Origin: Marinibacterium profundimaris | Lineage (GTDB): Bacteria; Pseudomonadota; Alphaproteobacteria; Rhodobacterales; Rhodobacteraceae | Direction: 5' to 3' | NCBI RefSeq assembly: GCF_002210095.1 | Contig: NZ_AQQR01000014.1 | Span: 43,021-107,020 of the forward strand | Length of the DNA stretch: 64,000 nt | In this document: positions 23,735-32,702 of the stretch, one piece after another | Layout of the letters: every line of letters begins with the position of its first letter | How positions within the stretch are numbered: position 1 is the first letter of the stretch | The notes under the pieces: model-generated | The model's input: only the letters and a program-made list of their open reading frames with translations | Database searches by the model: none | Told to the model about the DNA's origin: nothing | Program-made: the position numbers and the translations under genes

Positions 23735-24703
23735 GTGAAGAAGTTTTTCGTTGCAACAAGCGTGGTTGCGGCTCTTGCAGGGTCGACGGCGCTCGCCGAT
23801 GACCACCTGAGTCTCGAGGGAAAAACCATTGGTGTGGCCGTGGTTGGCACCCAGCACTTCTGGGATCGCGAGGCCTTCAACGGCGCGACCGACAAGGTCG
23901 AAGAGCTGGGCGGCACGGTGGTTGCCGTCGATGGCGGACGTGACAACCAGGTGCATGCCGACAACCACGACATCCTGCTGAACCGGGGCGTGGACGCGGT
24001 GATCTCGATTCTGGGCGATGGGTCTGTCGAACCCAAGTTCGAAGCACTGTCGGCAGCCGACATTCCGGTCTTCACGGTGGACCATCCCAGCCCGCATTCC
24101 GTGAACAACACCACGTCCGACAACTACTACATGGGCACGACCATCGGCCGCTACATGGCGGATGCCATCGGCGGCAAAGGCAAGGTCGCGGTCTTCAATG
24201 CGTTCGAGAATTCGCTGCGCATCTGCGGCACCCGGACCGGGCTGTGGAAATACGTGCTTCAGGACTATCCTGAAATCGAGATCATCCAGCCCGAGCTGGC
24301 CGAGGAATTCGCCAACGCGCCGGAAGACGCCCGTCGCCAGACGCTCGACCTGCTCAGCCAGTATCCCGAAGGCACGATCGACGCCATCCACGTCAGCTGC
24401 TGGGACCAGCCGGCCATCGGTGTCGTGCAGGCGCTGGAAGAAACCGGCCGGACCGACATCGTGGTGACCGCGCTGGACGGCGGGCCGGAGACGCTCGAGA
24501 TCATGGCCGAAGAGGACAGCCCCTTCGTGGCGAACGTGGCCCAGCAGCCGCGCCTGATCGGGGCCACCGCTGCCGAAAACGTGGCGCGTTTCTTTGACGG
24601 CGAAACCCTGGTGCCGCAGACCTACGTGGATGTCGTTCCCGTGAACGGTCAGGCCGAGGCCATGGAAGCCTACGAAGCGCTTGGGTACGGCAGCCTCGAC
24701 TGA
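23735..24703 (+). CDS. Ribose-type sugar ABC transporter, periplasmic binding protein
   Basis: A 322-residue periplasmic binding protein of the Peripla_BP_4 (ribose/xylose/galactose) class. A signal peptide covers residues 1-22 (MKKFFVATSVVAALAGSTALA). The mature fold begins KTIGVAVVGTQHFWDREAF, with the hinge and ligand segments DAVISILGDGS and IPVFTVDHPSPHS, then IDAIHVSCWDQPAIGVVQAL and VTALDGG typical of this family. GTG 23735 is the start: AGGGAGGA lies six bases upstream, and no good ATG exists. First gene of the rightward ABC operon; the ligand is unknown but should match the kinase and dehydrogenase pathway. Confidence 0.9.
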   Translation: MKKFFVATSVVAALAGSTALADDHLSLEGKTIGVAVVGTQHFWDREAFNGATDKVEELGGTVVAVDGGRDNQVHADNHDILLNRGVDAVISILGDGSVEPKFEALSAADIPVFTVDHPSPHSVNNTTSDNYYMGTTIGRYMADAIGGKGKVAVFNAFENSLRICGTRTGLWKYVLQDYPEIEIIQPELAEEFANAPEDARRQTLDLLSQYPEGTIDAIHVSCWDQPAIGVVQALEETGRTDIVVTALDGGPETLEIMAEEDSPFVANVAQQPRLIGATAAENVARFFDGETLVPQTYVDVVPVNGQAEAMEAYEALGYGSLD

Positions 24704-24726
24704 GGCGCCTCTCTGACTGAAGTGCA

Positions 24727-24751
24727 GCAGGCGGCCGGATGTGCCGCCTGC
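24727..24751 (+). terminator. Hairpin between binding-protein and ATPase genes
   Basis: GCAGGCGGC (24727-24735) pairs perfectly with GCCGCCTGC (24743-24751), loop of seven. There is no U tract. Such intercistronic stems commonly stabilise the binding-protein message or attenuate the downstream genes, giving more binding protein than membrane components. Confidence 0.6.
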
Positions 24752-24796
24752 CGCATTCGGCTCCATTGAACTGCAATTCTTGCCAAGCGAGGCGAC

Positions 24797-26320
24797 ATGA
24801 CCGAGGCAGCGTTCCGTCTGCGCGATATTGTTCAGGTATTCCCCGGCGTCCGGGCCCTGGATGGGGCCAACCTGACGGTCCACCCCGGAGAAGTTCACGG
24901 CCTGGTTGGCGAAAACGGCGCGGGCAAATCAACGATCATCAAGGTGCTTGCGGGGGTCTACCAGCCCGCCGAAGGCCACATCGACGTGGGCGGGACCGCC
25001 ATATCCCCCGCCACCCCTGAGAAAATCCATGCCGCCGGAGTGCGGTTCATCCACCAGGAACTGCACCTGGTCCCGCATTTCACCGTCACGGAATCGGTCT
25101 TCATGGGCCAGGAACTGGCGGGCCCCATGGGGCTTGCGACAACCCGGATGCGCAGGGCGGCCGAGGCCTTCATGCGCGATCAGCTCGGCTCGGCCCTGCC
25201 CGGCAACCGCCTGATCCGCGATCTGAGCCCCGCCGAGCGCAAACTGGTGCAGGTGGCCCGCGCGCTGATCGACGGCGAGGCCAGGGTGGTTGTCTTCGAC
25301 GAACCGACCGCGCCGCTGGCCAGCGAGGAAGTGCTGAAGATCATGAAGGCGATCGAGCAGCTGAAAAGCCGCGGCATCGCCATTCTCTACGTCTCGCACT
25401 ACCTCAACGAAATCACCGAGCTGTGTGACCGGGTCACCGTCTTTCGCAAGGGCAAGGACGTGGCCGTGTTCGACGAGATCACCGCCGACACCGGCACCGA
25501 GCTGGTTTCGGCCATGATCGGCCGCGAGCTGGACGCCTTCTTTCCCGCCACCAGCCGCCAGGCCGGAGAGGTCGCGCTGCGCCTGCAGGGGTTCAGCGAC
25601 GGCCAGACGTTCGAGGATGTGACCCTGGACATCCGGCGCGGCGAGATCTTCGGCATCGCCGGGCTGATCGGCTCGGGCCGCGAAGAGCTGGTGGATGCGC
25701 TTTACGGGCTGCGCCGGCGCGCGTCCGGGACGCTGACACTGGATGGCACCGTTCTAGATACGCAAAGCGCCGCCAACGCCGTGGCCAACGGCATGGTGCT
25801 GGTGCCGCGCGACCGCCGTCACGACGGGCTAGTCCTTCCCATGACGGTCGAGGAAAACGCCACGCTCGCCACGCTGGACGAAAGCTCATCCCTGGGCCTG
25901 ATCGACCGCAAGCGGATCCGCGAGGTCACCCAGAAGCTGATCGGGGATCTGGACATCCGCCCCGCCAATGCGCGGGCCGTCACCCGGTACCTGAGCGGCG
26001 GCAACCAGCAGAAGGTCGTCCTGGCCCGCTGGCTGGCGAAAAGCGCGAAGATCTTCATCTTTGACGAACCCACCGTCGGGGTCGACGTGGGCGCCAAGAG
26101 CGAGATTTACCAGCTGATCGAGAACCTGGCCTCGGAGGGGGCGATCATCCTGATGTCGTCCTCCGACCCGATCGAGCTTGTGGGCACCTGTGACCGGGTG
26201 GCCGTGATGATGCGGGGCGAGGTCAGGACGATCATCGAGAAGGACGCGTTGAACGTCGATCACCTGGTGGCGATGACCACCGGGGCCACCGACATGCCGG
26301 AGGTCGCACATGCAGGCTAA
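24797..26320 (+). CDS. Sugar ABC transporter ATP-binding protein (RbsA/MglA type)
   Basis: A 507-residue fused ATPase with two ABC domains. In the first, Walker A is GENGAGKST at 38-46, the signature is degenerate (DLSPAERKLVQVARAL), and Walker B reads VVVFDEPTAPL. In the second, Walker A is degenerate (GLIGSGREEL) as usual in RbsA, the signature is intact (YLSGGNQQKVVLARWL), and Walker B is FIFDEPTVGVD. It energises the two permeases encoded next. Its stop lies 11 bases inside the next gene. Confidence 0.93.
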   Translation: MTEAAFRLRDIVQVFPGVRALDGANLTVHPGEVHGLVGENGAGKSTIIKVLAGVYQPAEGHIDVGGTAISPATPEKIHAAGVRFIHQELHLVPHFTVTESVFMGQELAGPMGLATTRMRRAAEAFMRDQLGSALPGNRLIRDLSPAERKLVQVARALIDGEARVVVFDEPTAPLASEEVLKIMKAIEQLKSRGIAILYVSHYLNEITELCDRVTVFRKGKDVAVFDEITADTGTELVSAMIGRELDAFFPATSRQAGEVALRLQGFSDGQTFEDVTLDIRRGEIFGIAGLIGSGREELVDALYGLRRRASGTLTLDGTVLDTQSAANAVANGMVLVPRDRRHDGLVLPMTVEENATLATLDESSSLGLIDRKRIREVTQKLIGDLDIRPANARAVTRYLSGGNQQKVVLARWLAKSAKIFIFDEPTVGVDVGAKSEIYQLIENLASEGAIILMSSSDPIELVGTCDRVAVMMRGEVRTIIEKDALNVDHLVAMTTGATDMPEVAHAG

Positions 26321-27287
26321 TGCCCGCCATCAGAAACACGCGCTGGCCACCTTCGTCGGTCTGCTGCCGCTGATAATTTTCCTGGCGCTTCTGCTTTACG
26401 TGGGCCTGAACGCGCCGAACTTCCTGACCTTCATGAACCTGAAGCTCGTGCTGGCACAAAGCCTTCCGGTGGTGCTGGCCGTCATCGGCCTGTCTGCCGT
26501 GGTCATGGCCGGGGGCGACGATGTCGTCTCGGGCGGGATCGACCTGTCGATCCCCGCGACGGCGGTGCTCTGTGCGGGCATTGTCGCGGTGATCACGACG
26601 GCGGGGCTGTCACTGGTTCTGGCCGCTGGCGCGGCGCTGGTCGCCTGCATGCTGGTGGGCGGGATCAATGCGCTTCTGGTCACGCTGCTGCGCATGACGC
26701 CACTGCTGACCACCCTCGCGATGTTCGTCGCGGTGGTGGGCATCAACAACGTCATCACCTCGCGCCGGCGGCTGGATCTGACGTCCGATGCGATCGCGTC
26801 GCTGCGGCAGGACTTTGCCTTTGGCCTGCCGCTGGGGATCATCATCGTCGGGATCCTGGTGCTGATCAGCTATCACCTGCTGCACCGCACCAAGTGGGGC
26901 CTGAACCTGCAAGCCGCCGGAGGCAGCCGCGACGCGGCCGAAATCTCGGGCATCCGGGTCAACACGCTTGTGGCCCAGTCCTATCTGCTGGCCGCTTTCA
27001 TGGGCTTTGTCACCGGGTTCTTCATCCTGGCGCGCGGCAACGGCTATTCGCCGGGGACCGAAGACAACCTGATGCTGGAAATGGTGCTGGCCAACTTCCT
27101 TGGCGCGGCCTTCTCGCCCCGCCGGGTGGTGACCATGTGGGGCGCGGTGCTGGGCGCGGTCCTTGTCGCCGCCATCTCGATCGGCCTCAAGACCATCGGC
27201 GTCAACGTCTTCTGGACCGACCTCATCAAGGGCGCGCTGATCGTGACAGTCGTGGCGCTGTCGGCAATTTCGGAACGGGTGCGGTAA
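26310..27287 (+). CDS. Sugar ABC transporter permease
   Basis: A 325-residue membrane protein of the RbsC/BPD_transp_2 family, with about eight to ten hydrophobic helices. The cytoplasmic coupling segment is seen as GGSRDAAEISGIRVN near residue 208, the equivalent of the EAA loop. A GGIDLSIPA segment near 75 is the usual GGIDLSVG signature with a small change. It overlaps the ATPase gene by 11 bases and the next permease gene by one base (TAATG), so the three are one transcription unit. With its partner it forms a heterodimeric channel. Confidence 0.9.
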   Translation: MQANARHQKHALATFVGLLPLIIFLALLLYVGLNAPNFLTFMNLKLVLAQSLPVVLAVIGLSAVVMAGGDDVVSGGIDLSIPATAVLCAGIVAVITTAGLSLVLAAGAALVACMLVGGINALLVTLLRMTPLLTTLAMFVAVVGINNVITSRRRLDLTSDAIASLRQDFAFGLPLGIIIVGILVLISYHLLHRTKWGLNLQAAGGSRDAAEISGIRVNTLVAQSYLLAAFMGFVTGFFILARGNGYSPGTEDNLMLEMVLANFLGAAFSPRRVVTMWGAVLGAVLVAAISIGLKTIGVNVFWTDLIKGALIVTVVALSAISERVR

Positions 27288-28273
27288 TGGAACACGTCTC
27301 TGCCAAGGGCAACTTCAACCTGCGCGGCATCGTCGTGCGCTTCGGCTTCCTGATCGTCTTCGCGCTGTTCTTCGCCTTCTTCGCCACATGGAACCCCGTG
27401 TTCATAAGCGGGAACAACCTGCTGAACATCGTCGAAGGCTCGGCCATCCTGATGATCATCGCCCTTGGCATGACGCTGATCGTCGCCACCGGCGGGATCG
27501 ACCTGTCGGTCGGGATCGCGCTGGATTTCGGCGCAGCCTTCGCGGTCGTGGCGATGAAGACCTACGACATGGGCTGGGGCTCGGCCGTCTGCGCGGGCCT
27601 GATCGGCGGCTCGCTCGTGGGGCTCTTCAACGCCGCGCTTGTCGTCGGCCTGCGGATCAGCCCATTCCTGGCGACCTTGGGCACGTTCTTCATCGGCTCG
27701 TCGGTGCAGCGGATCTTTACCAACGGCGGGGGGCCGATTTCCCACCGGCGGATGCCCGACGGGTTCCGCAACATCGCGCAGGGCGATGTCTTCGGCATCC
27801 CGAGCGAGGTCATCCTCGCCGCAGTGCTGGTGGTGATCTACTATCTGGTGCTGGAACGGTCGGTCTGGGGCCGGCGCGTGCATGCGATGGGCATGCAGCG
27901 GTCCGCCTCGATCGTGGCCGGTATCCGCGTCAACCGCATCCTGATCGCCTGCTTCGTCTTCGCCTCGATCACCTGCGCCGTGGGCGGGCTGATCTCGGCG
28001 GCGAACATCCGGATGTTCACGCCCTTGTCGGGCTTTTCCTACCTGCTGGACGCGATTGCCGCCGTCTTCATCGGTGCGGCGCTGCATCCGCGGGGCCGGC
28101 CCAATGTGCTGGGCACGGTGGCGGGGGTTCTGTTCCTGGGCATGGTGACCAACGGGCTGAACCTGATGGGGCTGAACTTCAACACCAAGGATGCCCTGTC
28201 GGGGATCATCCTGGTCTCAGCCCTGGCGCTGGCCGTGGCACAGCGCAACATGCGAAACGCGGACGGAGACTGA
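27287..28273 (+). CDS. Sugar ABC transporter permease, second subunit
   Basis: A 328-residue RbsC-like permease with a canonical TGGIDLSVGIALD segment near residue 65, about eight to ten hydrophobic helices, and a coupling loop GMQRSASIVAGIRVN near 202. ATG 27287 overlaps the stop of the first permease gene. It ends the rightward ABC operon; a strong bidirectional terminator follows. Confidence 0.92.
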   Translation: MEHVSAKGNFNLRGIVVRFGFLIVFALFFAFFATWNPVFISGNNLLNIVEGSAILMIIALGMTLIVATGGIDLSVGIALDFGAAFAVVAMKTYDMGWGSAVCAGLIGGSLVGLFNAALVVGLRISPFLATLGTFFIGSSVQRIFTNGGGPISHRRMPDGFRNIAQGDVFGIPSEVILAAVLVVIYYLVLERSVWGRRVHAMGMQRSASIVAGIRVNRILIACFVFASITCAVGGLISAANIRMFTPLSGFSYLLDAIAAVFIGAALHPRGRPNVLGTVAGVLFLGMVTNGLNLMGLNFNTKDALSGIILVSALALAVAQRNMRNADGD

Positions 28274-28305
28274 TCTCCGCCCGCGCTCTGCGTCAATGCA
28301 AAACG

Positions 28306-28336
28306 GCCGCCCGGTCCTGGTTCAGGGCCGGGCGGC
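28306..28336. terminator. Bidirectional terminator between convergent operons
   Basis: A 13-bp stem (GCCGCCCGGTCCT / AGGGCCGGGCGGC, one G-T pair) with loop GGTTC lies between the ABC operon and the convergent molybdoenzyme gene. AAAA precedes it and ATTCGTTT follows, giving a weak tail on both strands. Confidence 0.8.
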
Positions 28337-28343
28337 ATTCGTT

Positions 28344-30608
28344 TCAGCTGGTGAACTCGGGCGGCGCCGCGATCGACAGGTCGGGCAAGGCGCCGGTCCA
28401 TTTCTCTGCCCGGATCAGGCAGGTATGGGCCATGTTGCCCTGCGACAGCTCCGAACAGCCGTGATCGCTGGTGAGCACGTTGGGATTGCCGTGCACCTCC
28501 AGCGGCGCCCCCCTGCCCCGTTGCGGATCGAACCATGCGCCGGTCGGCAGGAACACGCAGTCGCGCCGCAGACCGTCATCCAGCCGCACGCCCGCCAGGC
28601 AGGCGCCACGGCCGTTGTAAAGCCGCGCGACATCGCCCGCCGCAAGGCCCAGTGCCCGGGCGGTCTCGGGGTGGAAATAGGCGGCCTCGCGCCCTTCGAT
28701 CTTGTCGGCCAGCGCCTCCTGCCCCCGGTCGTTCTGCGAATGCAGGCGGGTGTCGGGCTGGCCGGAAATCAGGTGCAGCTCGCCCGGGCCTGCCGAGGTT
28801 AGGCATTCCTTCGGCTCGATCCATGTGGGATGGGCGGGACAGCTTGGCAGCTTCAGCGCGCCGATCGCGGCATTCGCCAGGGTGATCCGCCCGGTTTCCG
28901 TGGCCAGCGGCACCGCCTCGGGATCGGCGACAAAGCCTGCCAGCGCGATCCGCGCCTCCTCGGCGTCGGGAATGTCGAACCGGCCCTCGGCGCGGAACTG
29001 GTCGAGATCCGGCAGCGTGAAGCCATGCGCCTCGGCCACCTCCTGCGACCGGTCCCAGAGATGCGCCAGCCAGGCTTCGGTATCGCGGCCTTCGCTGAAG
29101 GCGTCGCCGAAGCCCATGTGCTCGGCCAGGCGAGCGAAGATATCGTAATCGTCCAGCGCCTCGCCGACGGGATCATGAAAGCGCGACATCCACAGAAGCG
29201 TCGGATCGCGCCGGTTCATCATGATGTCCGTGCGTTCCAGCGGCGTGGTCGCCGGCAGAACGATATCCGCCCGCCGGGCCGTGGCGGTCCAGCTGTGGTC
29301 GTTCACGATGACGGTTTCGGGCCGTGTCCAGGCGTCTTCCAGCCGGTTCAGATCCTGGTGGTGATGGAACGGGTTGCCGCCGGTCCACCAGACCAGCCTG
29401 ATGTCGGGATAGGTGCGGTCCTGCCCGTCGAAACGGTAGGTGTCGCCGGGATGCAGCAGCATGTCGGCGATCCGCGCGACCGGGATGAAATCGTCGACCG
29501 GGTTGCGCCCCTGCGGCACCGACGGCCAGGGGATCAGCCGCGACGCCCGCCCCACCGGCGTGGTCGAGCCATAGCCGAAGCCGTAGCCGGTGCCGGGCTG
29601 GCCGATCTGCCCGATCATGGCGGCCAGCGCGAGCCCGGCCCAGATCGGCTGTTCGCCATATTCCGCGCGCTGCAGGCCCCAGGCCATCGAGATCATGCTT
29701 TTCGAGCGCACCAGATCATGTGCCAGCTTGCGGATGACATCCGCCTCGATATCGCAGATCGGCGCGGCCCATTCGGCGGTCTTGGCCGTGCCGTCGGCGG
29801 CCCCGGTCAGATAGTTCCGGAACGTGTCCCAACCGCTGGTGCATCGCGCGAGGAAGGCGGCGTCGGCCAGGCCAGCGGCGTGGATTTCATGGGCCAGCGC
29901 CAGAAGGAGCGCCGTGTCCGTGCCCGGCCGGACCGGCAGCCATTCGGCCCCATCCAGATCGGCCCGCCGCGGAGAGAGGCAGACGATCCGCGTGCCCTTG
30001 GCGCGCATCTGTTCCAGCCACGGTCCGACCTCGTGCCGCGAGGTGCCGGACGAGGTGATCTGCGCCGTGCGGGGCGATATGCCGCCCACGGCCAGCAGCA
30101 GCTCGCAATGCTCGGCGACCAGCGGCATCGCGGTCATCTCGTCCTGGAAGGCCCGGTTGCTCAGCCCCAGCACGCGCGGGAACAGCACCTCGGCCGCGGC
30201 GTGGGAATAGGTGTTGCGCGACGACACGCAGCCGCCGGCCAGGTTCAGGAACCGCCGCATCTGGCTTTGCGCGTGGTGGAAGCGCCCGGCGCTCGACCAC
30301 CCGTAAGAGCCGCCGAAGACCGCCCCGTTGCCGTGGGTCTCGGTGACGTCGCGCAGGGCGGCCGCCGCCAGCGAGACGGCGCGGTCCCAGCTGACCTCGA
30401 CATAGCTGTCGTCGCAGCGGTTCGCGCCCTTGTCGCCGTCGAGCCAGCCGCGCCGCACCGCGGGGCGCAGGATGCGGCTTTGCCGGTCCTGCGACGCGCT
30501 GGCCCAGCCGCGCCCGATGCGCGAGGGATCGGGGTCGCCGTCAAGCGGGGTCAGCGCCCCGCCCCGTTCGAATTGATAGCTACCCCAATGTGCCGAGGTA
30601 TACTTCAT
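28344..30608 (-). CDS. BisC/DMSO-reductase-family molybdopterin oxidoreductase
   Basis: A 754-residue molybdenum enzyme of the BisC/TorA/DorA family, which bind bis-MGD and reduce S- or N-oxides. It has the family's FGGSYGWSSAGRFHHAQ near residue 98; Ser106 would be the molybdenum ligand. Also seen are MAWGLQRAEYGEQ, WWTGGNPFHHHQDLNRL, DIVLPATTPLERTD, and a C-terminal molydopterin-binding domain with LHSQNDRGQ and GAWFDPQ. There is no N-terminal iron-sulfur CxxC motif and no twin-arginine signal, so it is cytoplasmic like BisC. It starts three bases after the stop of a polyol-type dehydrogenase gene, an odd partner. Reaction and electron donor are unknown. Confidence 0.88.
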   Translation of the reverse strand: MKYTSAHWGSYQFERGGALTPLDGDPDPSRIGRGWASASQDRQSRILRPAVRRGWLDGDKGANRCDDSYVEVSWDRAVSLAAAALRDVTETHGNGAVFGGSYGWSSAGRFHHAQSQMRRFLNLAGGCVSSRNTYSHAAAEVLFPRVLGLSNRAFQDEMTAMPLVAEHCELLLAVGGISPRTAQITSSGTSRHEVGPWLEQMRAKGTRIVCLSPRRADLDGAEWLPVRPGTDTALLLALAHEIHAAGLADAAFLARCTSGWDTFRNYLTGAADGTAKTAEWAAPICDIEADVIRKLAHDLVRSKSMISMAWGLQRAEYGEQPIWAGLALAAMIGQIGQPGTGYGFGYGSTTPVGRASRLIPWPSVPQGRNPVDDFIPVARIADMLLHPGDTYRFDGQDRTYPDIRLVWWTGGNPFHHHQDLNRLEDAWTRPETVIVNDHSWTATARRADIVLPATTPLERTDIMMNRRDPTLLWMSRFHDPVGEALDDYDIFARLAEHMGFGDAFSEGRDTEAWLAHLWDRSQEVAEAHGFTLPDLDQFRAEGRFDIPDAEEARIALAGFVADPEAVPLATETGRITLANAAIGALKLPSCPAHPTWIEPKECLTSAGPGELHLISGQPDTRLHSQNDRGQEALADKIEGREAAYFHPETARALGLAAGDVARLYNGRGACLAGVRLDDGLRRDCVFLPTGAWFDPQRGRGAPLEVHGNPNVLTSDHGCSELSQGNMAHTCLIRAEKWTGALPDLSIAAPPEFTS

Positions 30609-30611
30609 CGC

Positions 30612-31664
30612 TCATCCTGGCTTGTTTGGTTCGAATATCACCTTGATCTGCACCTCGCCCGGTTGGGGCTTGCGCGTGATCGCCTCTTCATACGCCTCCA
30701 GCGGATAGCTGTGGGTGACGCAGGCCTCACCGTCTATCAACCCGCGGGCCATGAGGTCCAGAGCCGTCGCGTAGGTGAACGGGGCCAGGTGGCCGCCGCG
30801 CAGGTCCAGCTCCTTGAACTCGCCCAGGATGTTCAGGTCGAAGGGCACCGGGTCCTTGTAGACGCCGAAGACCACCATGCGTCCCGCCTTGCGGATCAGG
30901 TCCAGCCCCTGCAGGAACGCCGATCCCCGCCCCGAGGCTTCGAGGAAGACATCCGCGCCGCGCCCCCCGGTCAGGTCGTCCAGCGTGGTGCCGAGGGCGG
31001 GATCGTCGGGGTGGAACGCAAGGTCCGCGCCCAGCGTCAGCGCCAGCTTGCGCTTGGCCTCGCCCGGGTTGATCAGGATCAGCTTGCGCGGCGTCTTCAG
31101 GCGGGCTGCCTGCACCATGCCCATGCCGATCGGCCCGGCGCCTGCGATGACGACAACATCCTCGAACCCGATATCGGCCCGCTGGACGCCATGGATGGCA
31201 TTGGCCAGCGGTTCCACGTAGCAGGCCGCGCGGTTCGACAGGGTGTCGGGAACCTTGTGGATCACCGCATCGGCCGGATAGATCATGTACTCCGCCCAGC
31301 CGCCGTCCAGCGTGGCGCCCAGGACATCCATCCGGTCGGACAGGTGGTACTTCCCGCGCTGGCGGAAGAAGTCGTTGCCGTAGGTGATGTTCAGCTCGGC
31401 GATGGCCCGGTCGCCTTCACGCAGGCCGTGCCGGTCGGCGGCGCCATCGCCAAGTTCGACCACCGTGCCCGTGAACTCGTGCCCCGGCGTGAAGGGAAAC
31501 GACAGATCCCAGGGCCCCGTTGCATCCCACATGGCCCGGTCCGCGGCGCAGATGCCGCTGGCATCCACGCGCACCAGAACCTCTCCCGGCCCCGGACGCG
31601 GCACGTCCAGCCCCGTTTCCAACCGATGGTTCCCGCCAAACCCATGGCATCGAATGGCTTTCAT
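30612..31664 (-). CDS. Zinc-type polyol dehydrogenase-like protein
   Basis: A 350-residue medium-chain dehydrogenase. Catalytic zinc ligands are visible as Cys38 in ASGICAADR and the GHE of TPGHEFTG; the Rossmann loop is VVIAGAGPIGMGMV near residue 165. The segments MIYPADAVIHKVPDTL, DIGFEDVVVIAG and LDLRGGHLAPF resemble tetritol and other polyol dehydrogenases. As in the dehydrogenase at 21038-22105, the structural zinc cysteines are absent (FFRQRGKYHLSDRMD). It is the first gene of an operon with the molybdoenzyme and is divergent from the transketolase genes. Likely oxidises a polyol to a ketose. Confidence 0.88.
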   Translation of the reverse strand: MKAIRCHGFGGNHRLETGLDVPRPGPGEVLVRVDASGICAADRAMWDATGPWDLSFPFTPGHEFTGTVVELGDGAADRHGLREGDRAIAELNITYGNDFFRQRGKYHLSDRMDVLGATLDGGWAEYMIYPADAVIHKVPDTLSNRAACYVEPLANAIHGVQRADIGFEDVVVIAGAGPIGMGMVQAARLKTPRKLILINPGEAKRKLALTLGADLAFHPDDPALGTTLDDLTGGRGADVFLEASGRGSAFLQGLDLIRKAGRMVVFGVYKDPVPFDLNILGEFKELDLRGGHLAPFTYATALDLMARGLIDGEACVTHSYPLEAYEEAITRKPQPGEVQIKVIFEPNKPG

Positions 31665-31713
31665 GCTGACCCTCCCCGTCCGCAGCCTGCGCGCGCAATC
31701 CGCTATTGCCTTT

Positions 31714-31745
31714 TACATTTGCACGTTCTACTGACATTTGTAAAG
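31714..31745. promoter_or_regulatory. Second operator-like site of locus A
   Basis: TACATTTG (31714-31721), then after 10 bases TGACATTTGTAAAG (31732-31745). The 14-base right part is identical to 23658-23671, and TACAnnTG begins exactly 18 bases before TGAC at both places. It lies between the divergent dehydrogenase and transketolase genes, so the same regulator probably controls both divergent regions. Confidence 0.65.
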
Positions 31746-31765
31746 CTAGATGGAGGAGTCTCCCG

Positions 31766-32689
31766 GTGAAAAACGAGAAGACAACGGAAGAGATCGCGCT
31801 TGGGATCCGGCGCCGGGTGTTCGAGCACTCGATGCGCAACAACGGCGGCTACCTGAGCCAGGCATGCTCGGCGGGCGAACAGCTGGCCTGGCTCTACAAC
31901 GAGGCGCTGAACCTCGGGCAGCCGACCCTGCCGATGATCCCCAAACCCTTCGAGGGCGTGCCCTCGCCGGACAATCCGGACTATCACACCGGCGCCGGCT
32001 ACAACGGACCGGCCTCTCCCGACTATGACCGGCTGTTCATCGCACCGGCGCATTACGCGCTGGTCGCCTATGCCACCCTGATCGAGGTCGGCCGGATGGC
32101 GCCCGAGGGGCTGGAGATGTTCAACAAGGACGGCTCGTCCGTCGAGATGATCGGCGCCGAACACAGCCCCGGCATGGAAGTGCACAACGGCACGCTGGGC
32201 ATCGGCCTGTCGACGGCCGCGGGCCTGGCCTATGGCCGCAAGCTGCGCGGAGACACCGGCAAGACCTGGGTCTTCATGTCCGACGGCGAGGTGCAGGAAG
32301 GCCAGACCTGGGAAGCGGTACAGGCCTGCGCGTTCCACAACGTCGAGGTCAAGGCGATCATGGACGTCAACGACCAGCAATGCGACGGCGCCATGGACTC
32401 GGTGATGGAGGTCGGTGACATCCGCACCAAGTTCATCAACTTCGGCGCCCATTGCGTCGAGGTGGACGGGCACGACCTGGACGCGATCCGGCAGGCCTCG
32501 GAAGAGAAACACGAGGGCAAGCCGCTGATCATCCTGGCCCGGACGAACCCCTTCCACGCGATGTCGATCCTCGAGGAACGGTTCCCGCGGCTGCATTACG
32601 TACGCTTCAAGTCGGAAGACGAACGCGCGCGCATGAACGTATCCATCGCAAAAGACCTGGGCGTCGACCCGGTCGATTACGCCCACTGA
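31766..32689 (+). CDS. Transketolase N-terminal subunit
   Basis: A 307-residue TPP-binding half of a two-gene transketolase, which moves a two-carbon ketol unit between sugar phosphates. The TPP/Mg motif is FMSDGEVQEGQTWEA, continuing to VNDQQCDG about 30 residues later; an upstream HYALVAYATLIEVG and GTLGIGLSTAAGLA match known split transketolases. The frame is open further upstream, but GTG 31766 (MKNEKT) is chosen because GGAGGAG precedes it by eight bases. The C-terminal subunit gene follows after 13 bases. Confidence 0.92.
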   Translation: MKNEKTTEEIALGIRRRVFEHSMRNNGGYLSQACSAGEQLAWLYNEALNLGQPTLPMIPKPFEGVPSPDNPDYHTGAGYNGPASPDYDRLFIAPAHYALVAYATLIEVGRMAPEGLEMFNKDGSSVEMIGAEHSPGMEVHNGTLGIGLSTAAGLAYGRKLRGDTGKTWVFMSDGEVQEGQTWEAVQACAFHNVEVKAIMDVNDQQCDGAMDSVMEVGDIRTKFINFGAHCVEVDGHDLDAIRQASEEKHEGKPLIILARTNPFHAMSILEERFPRLHYVRFKSEDERARMNVSIAKDLGVDPVDYAH

Positions 32690-32702
32690 GGAGGCTGGAC
32701 AA

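Noticed and set aside
28830..31769. 979-codon plus-strand open frame
   Set aside because: It is antisense to the BisC-like and polyol dehydrogenase genes, which carry clear motifs; it has no motif itself.
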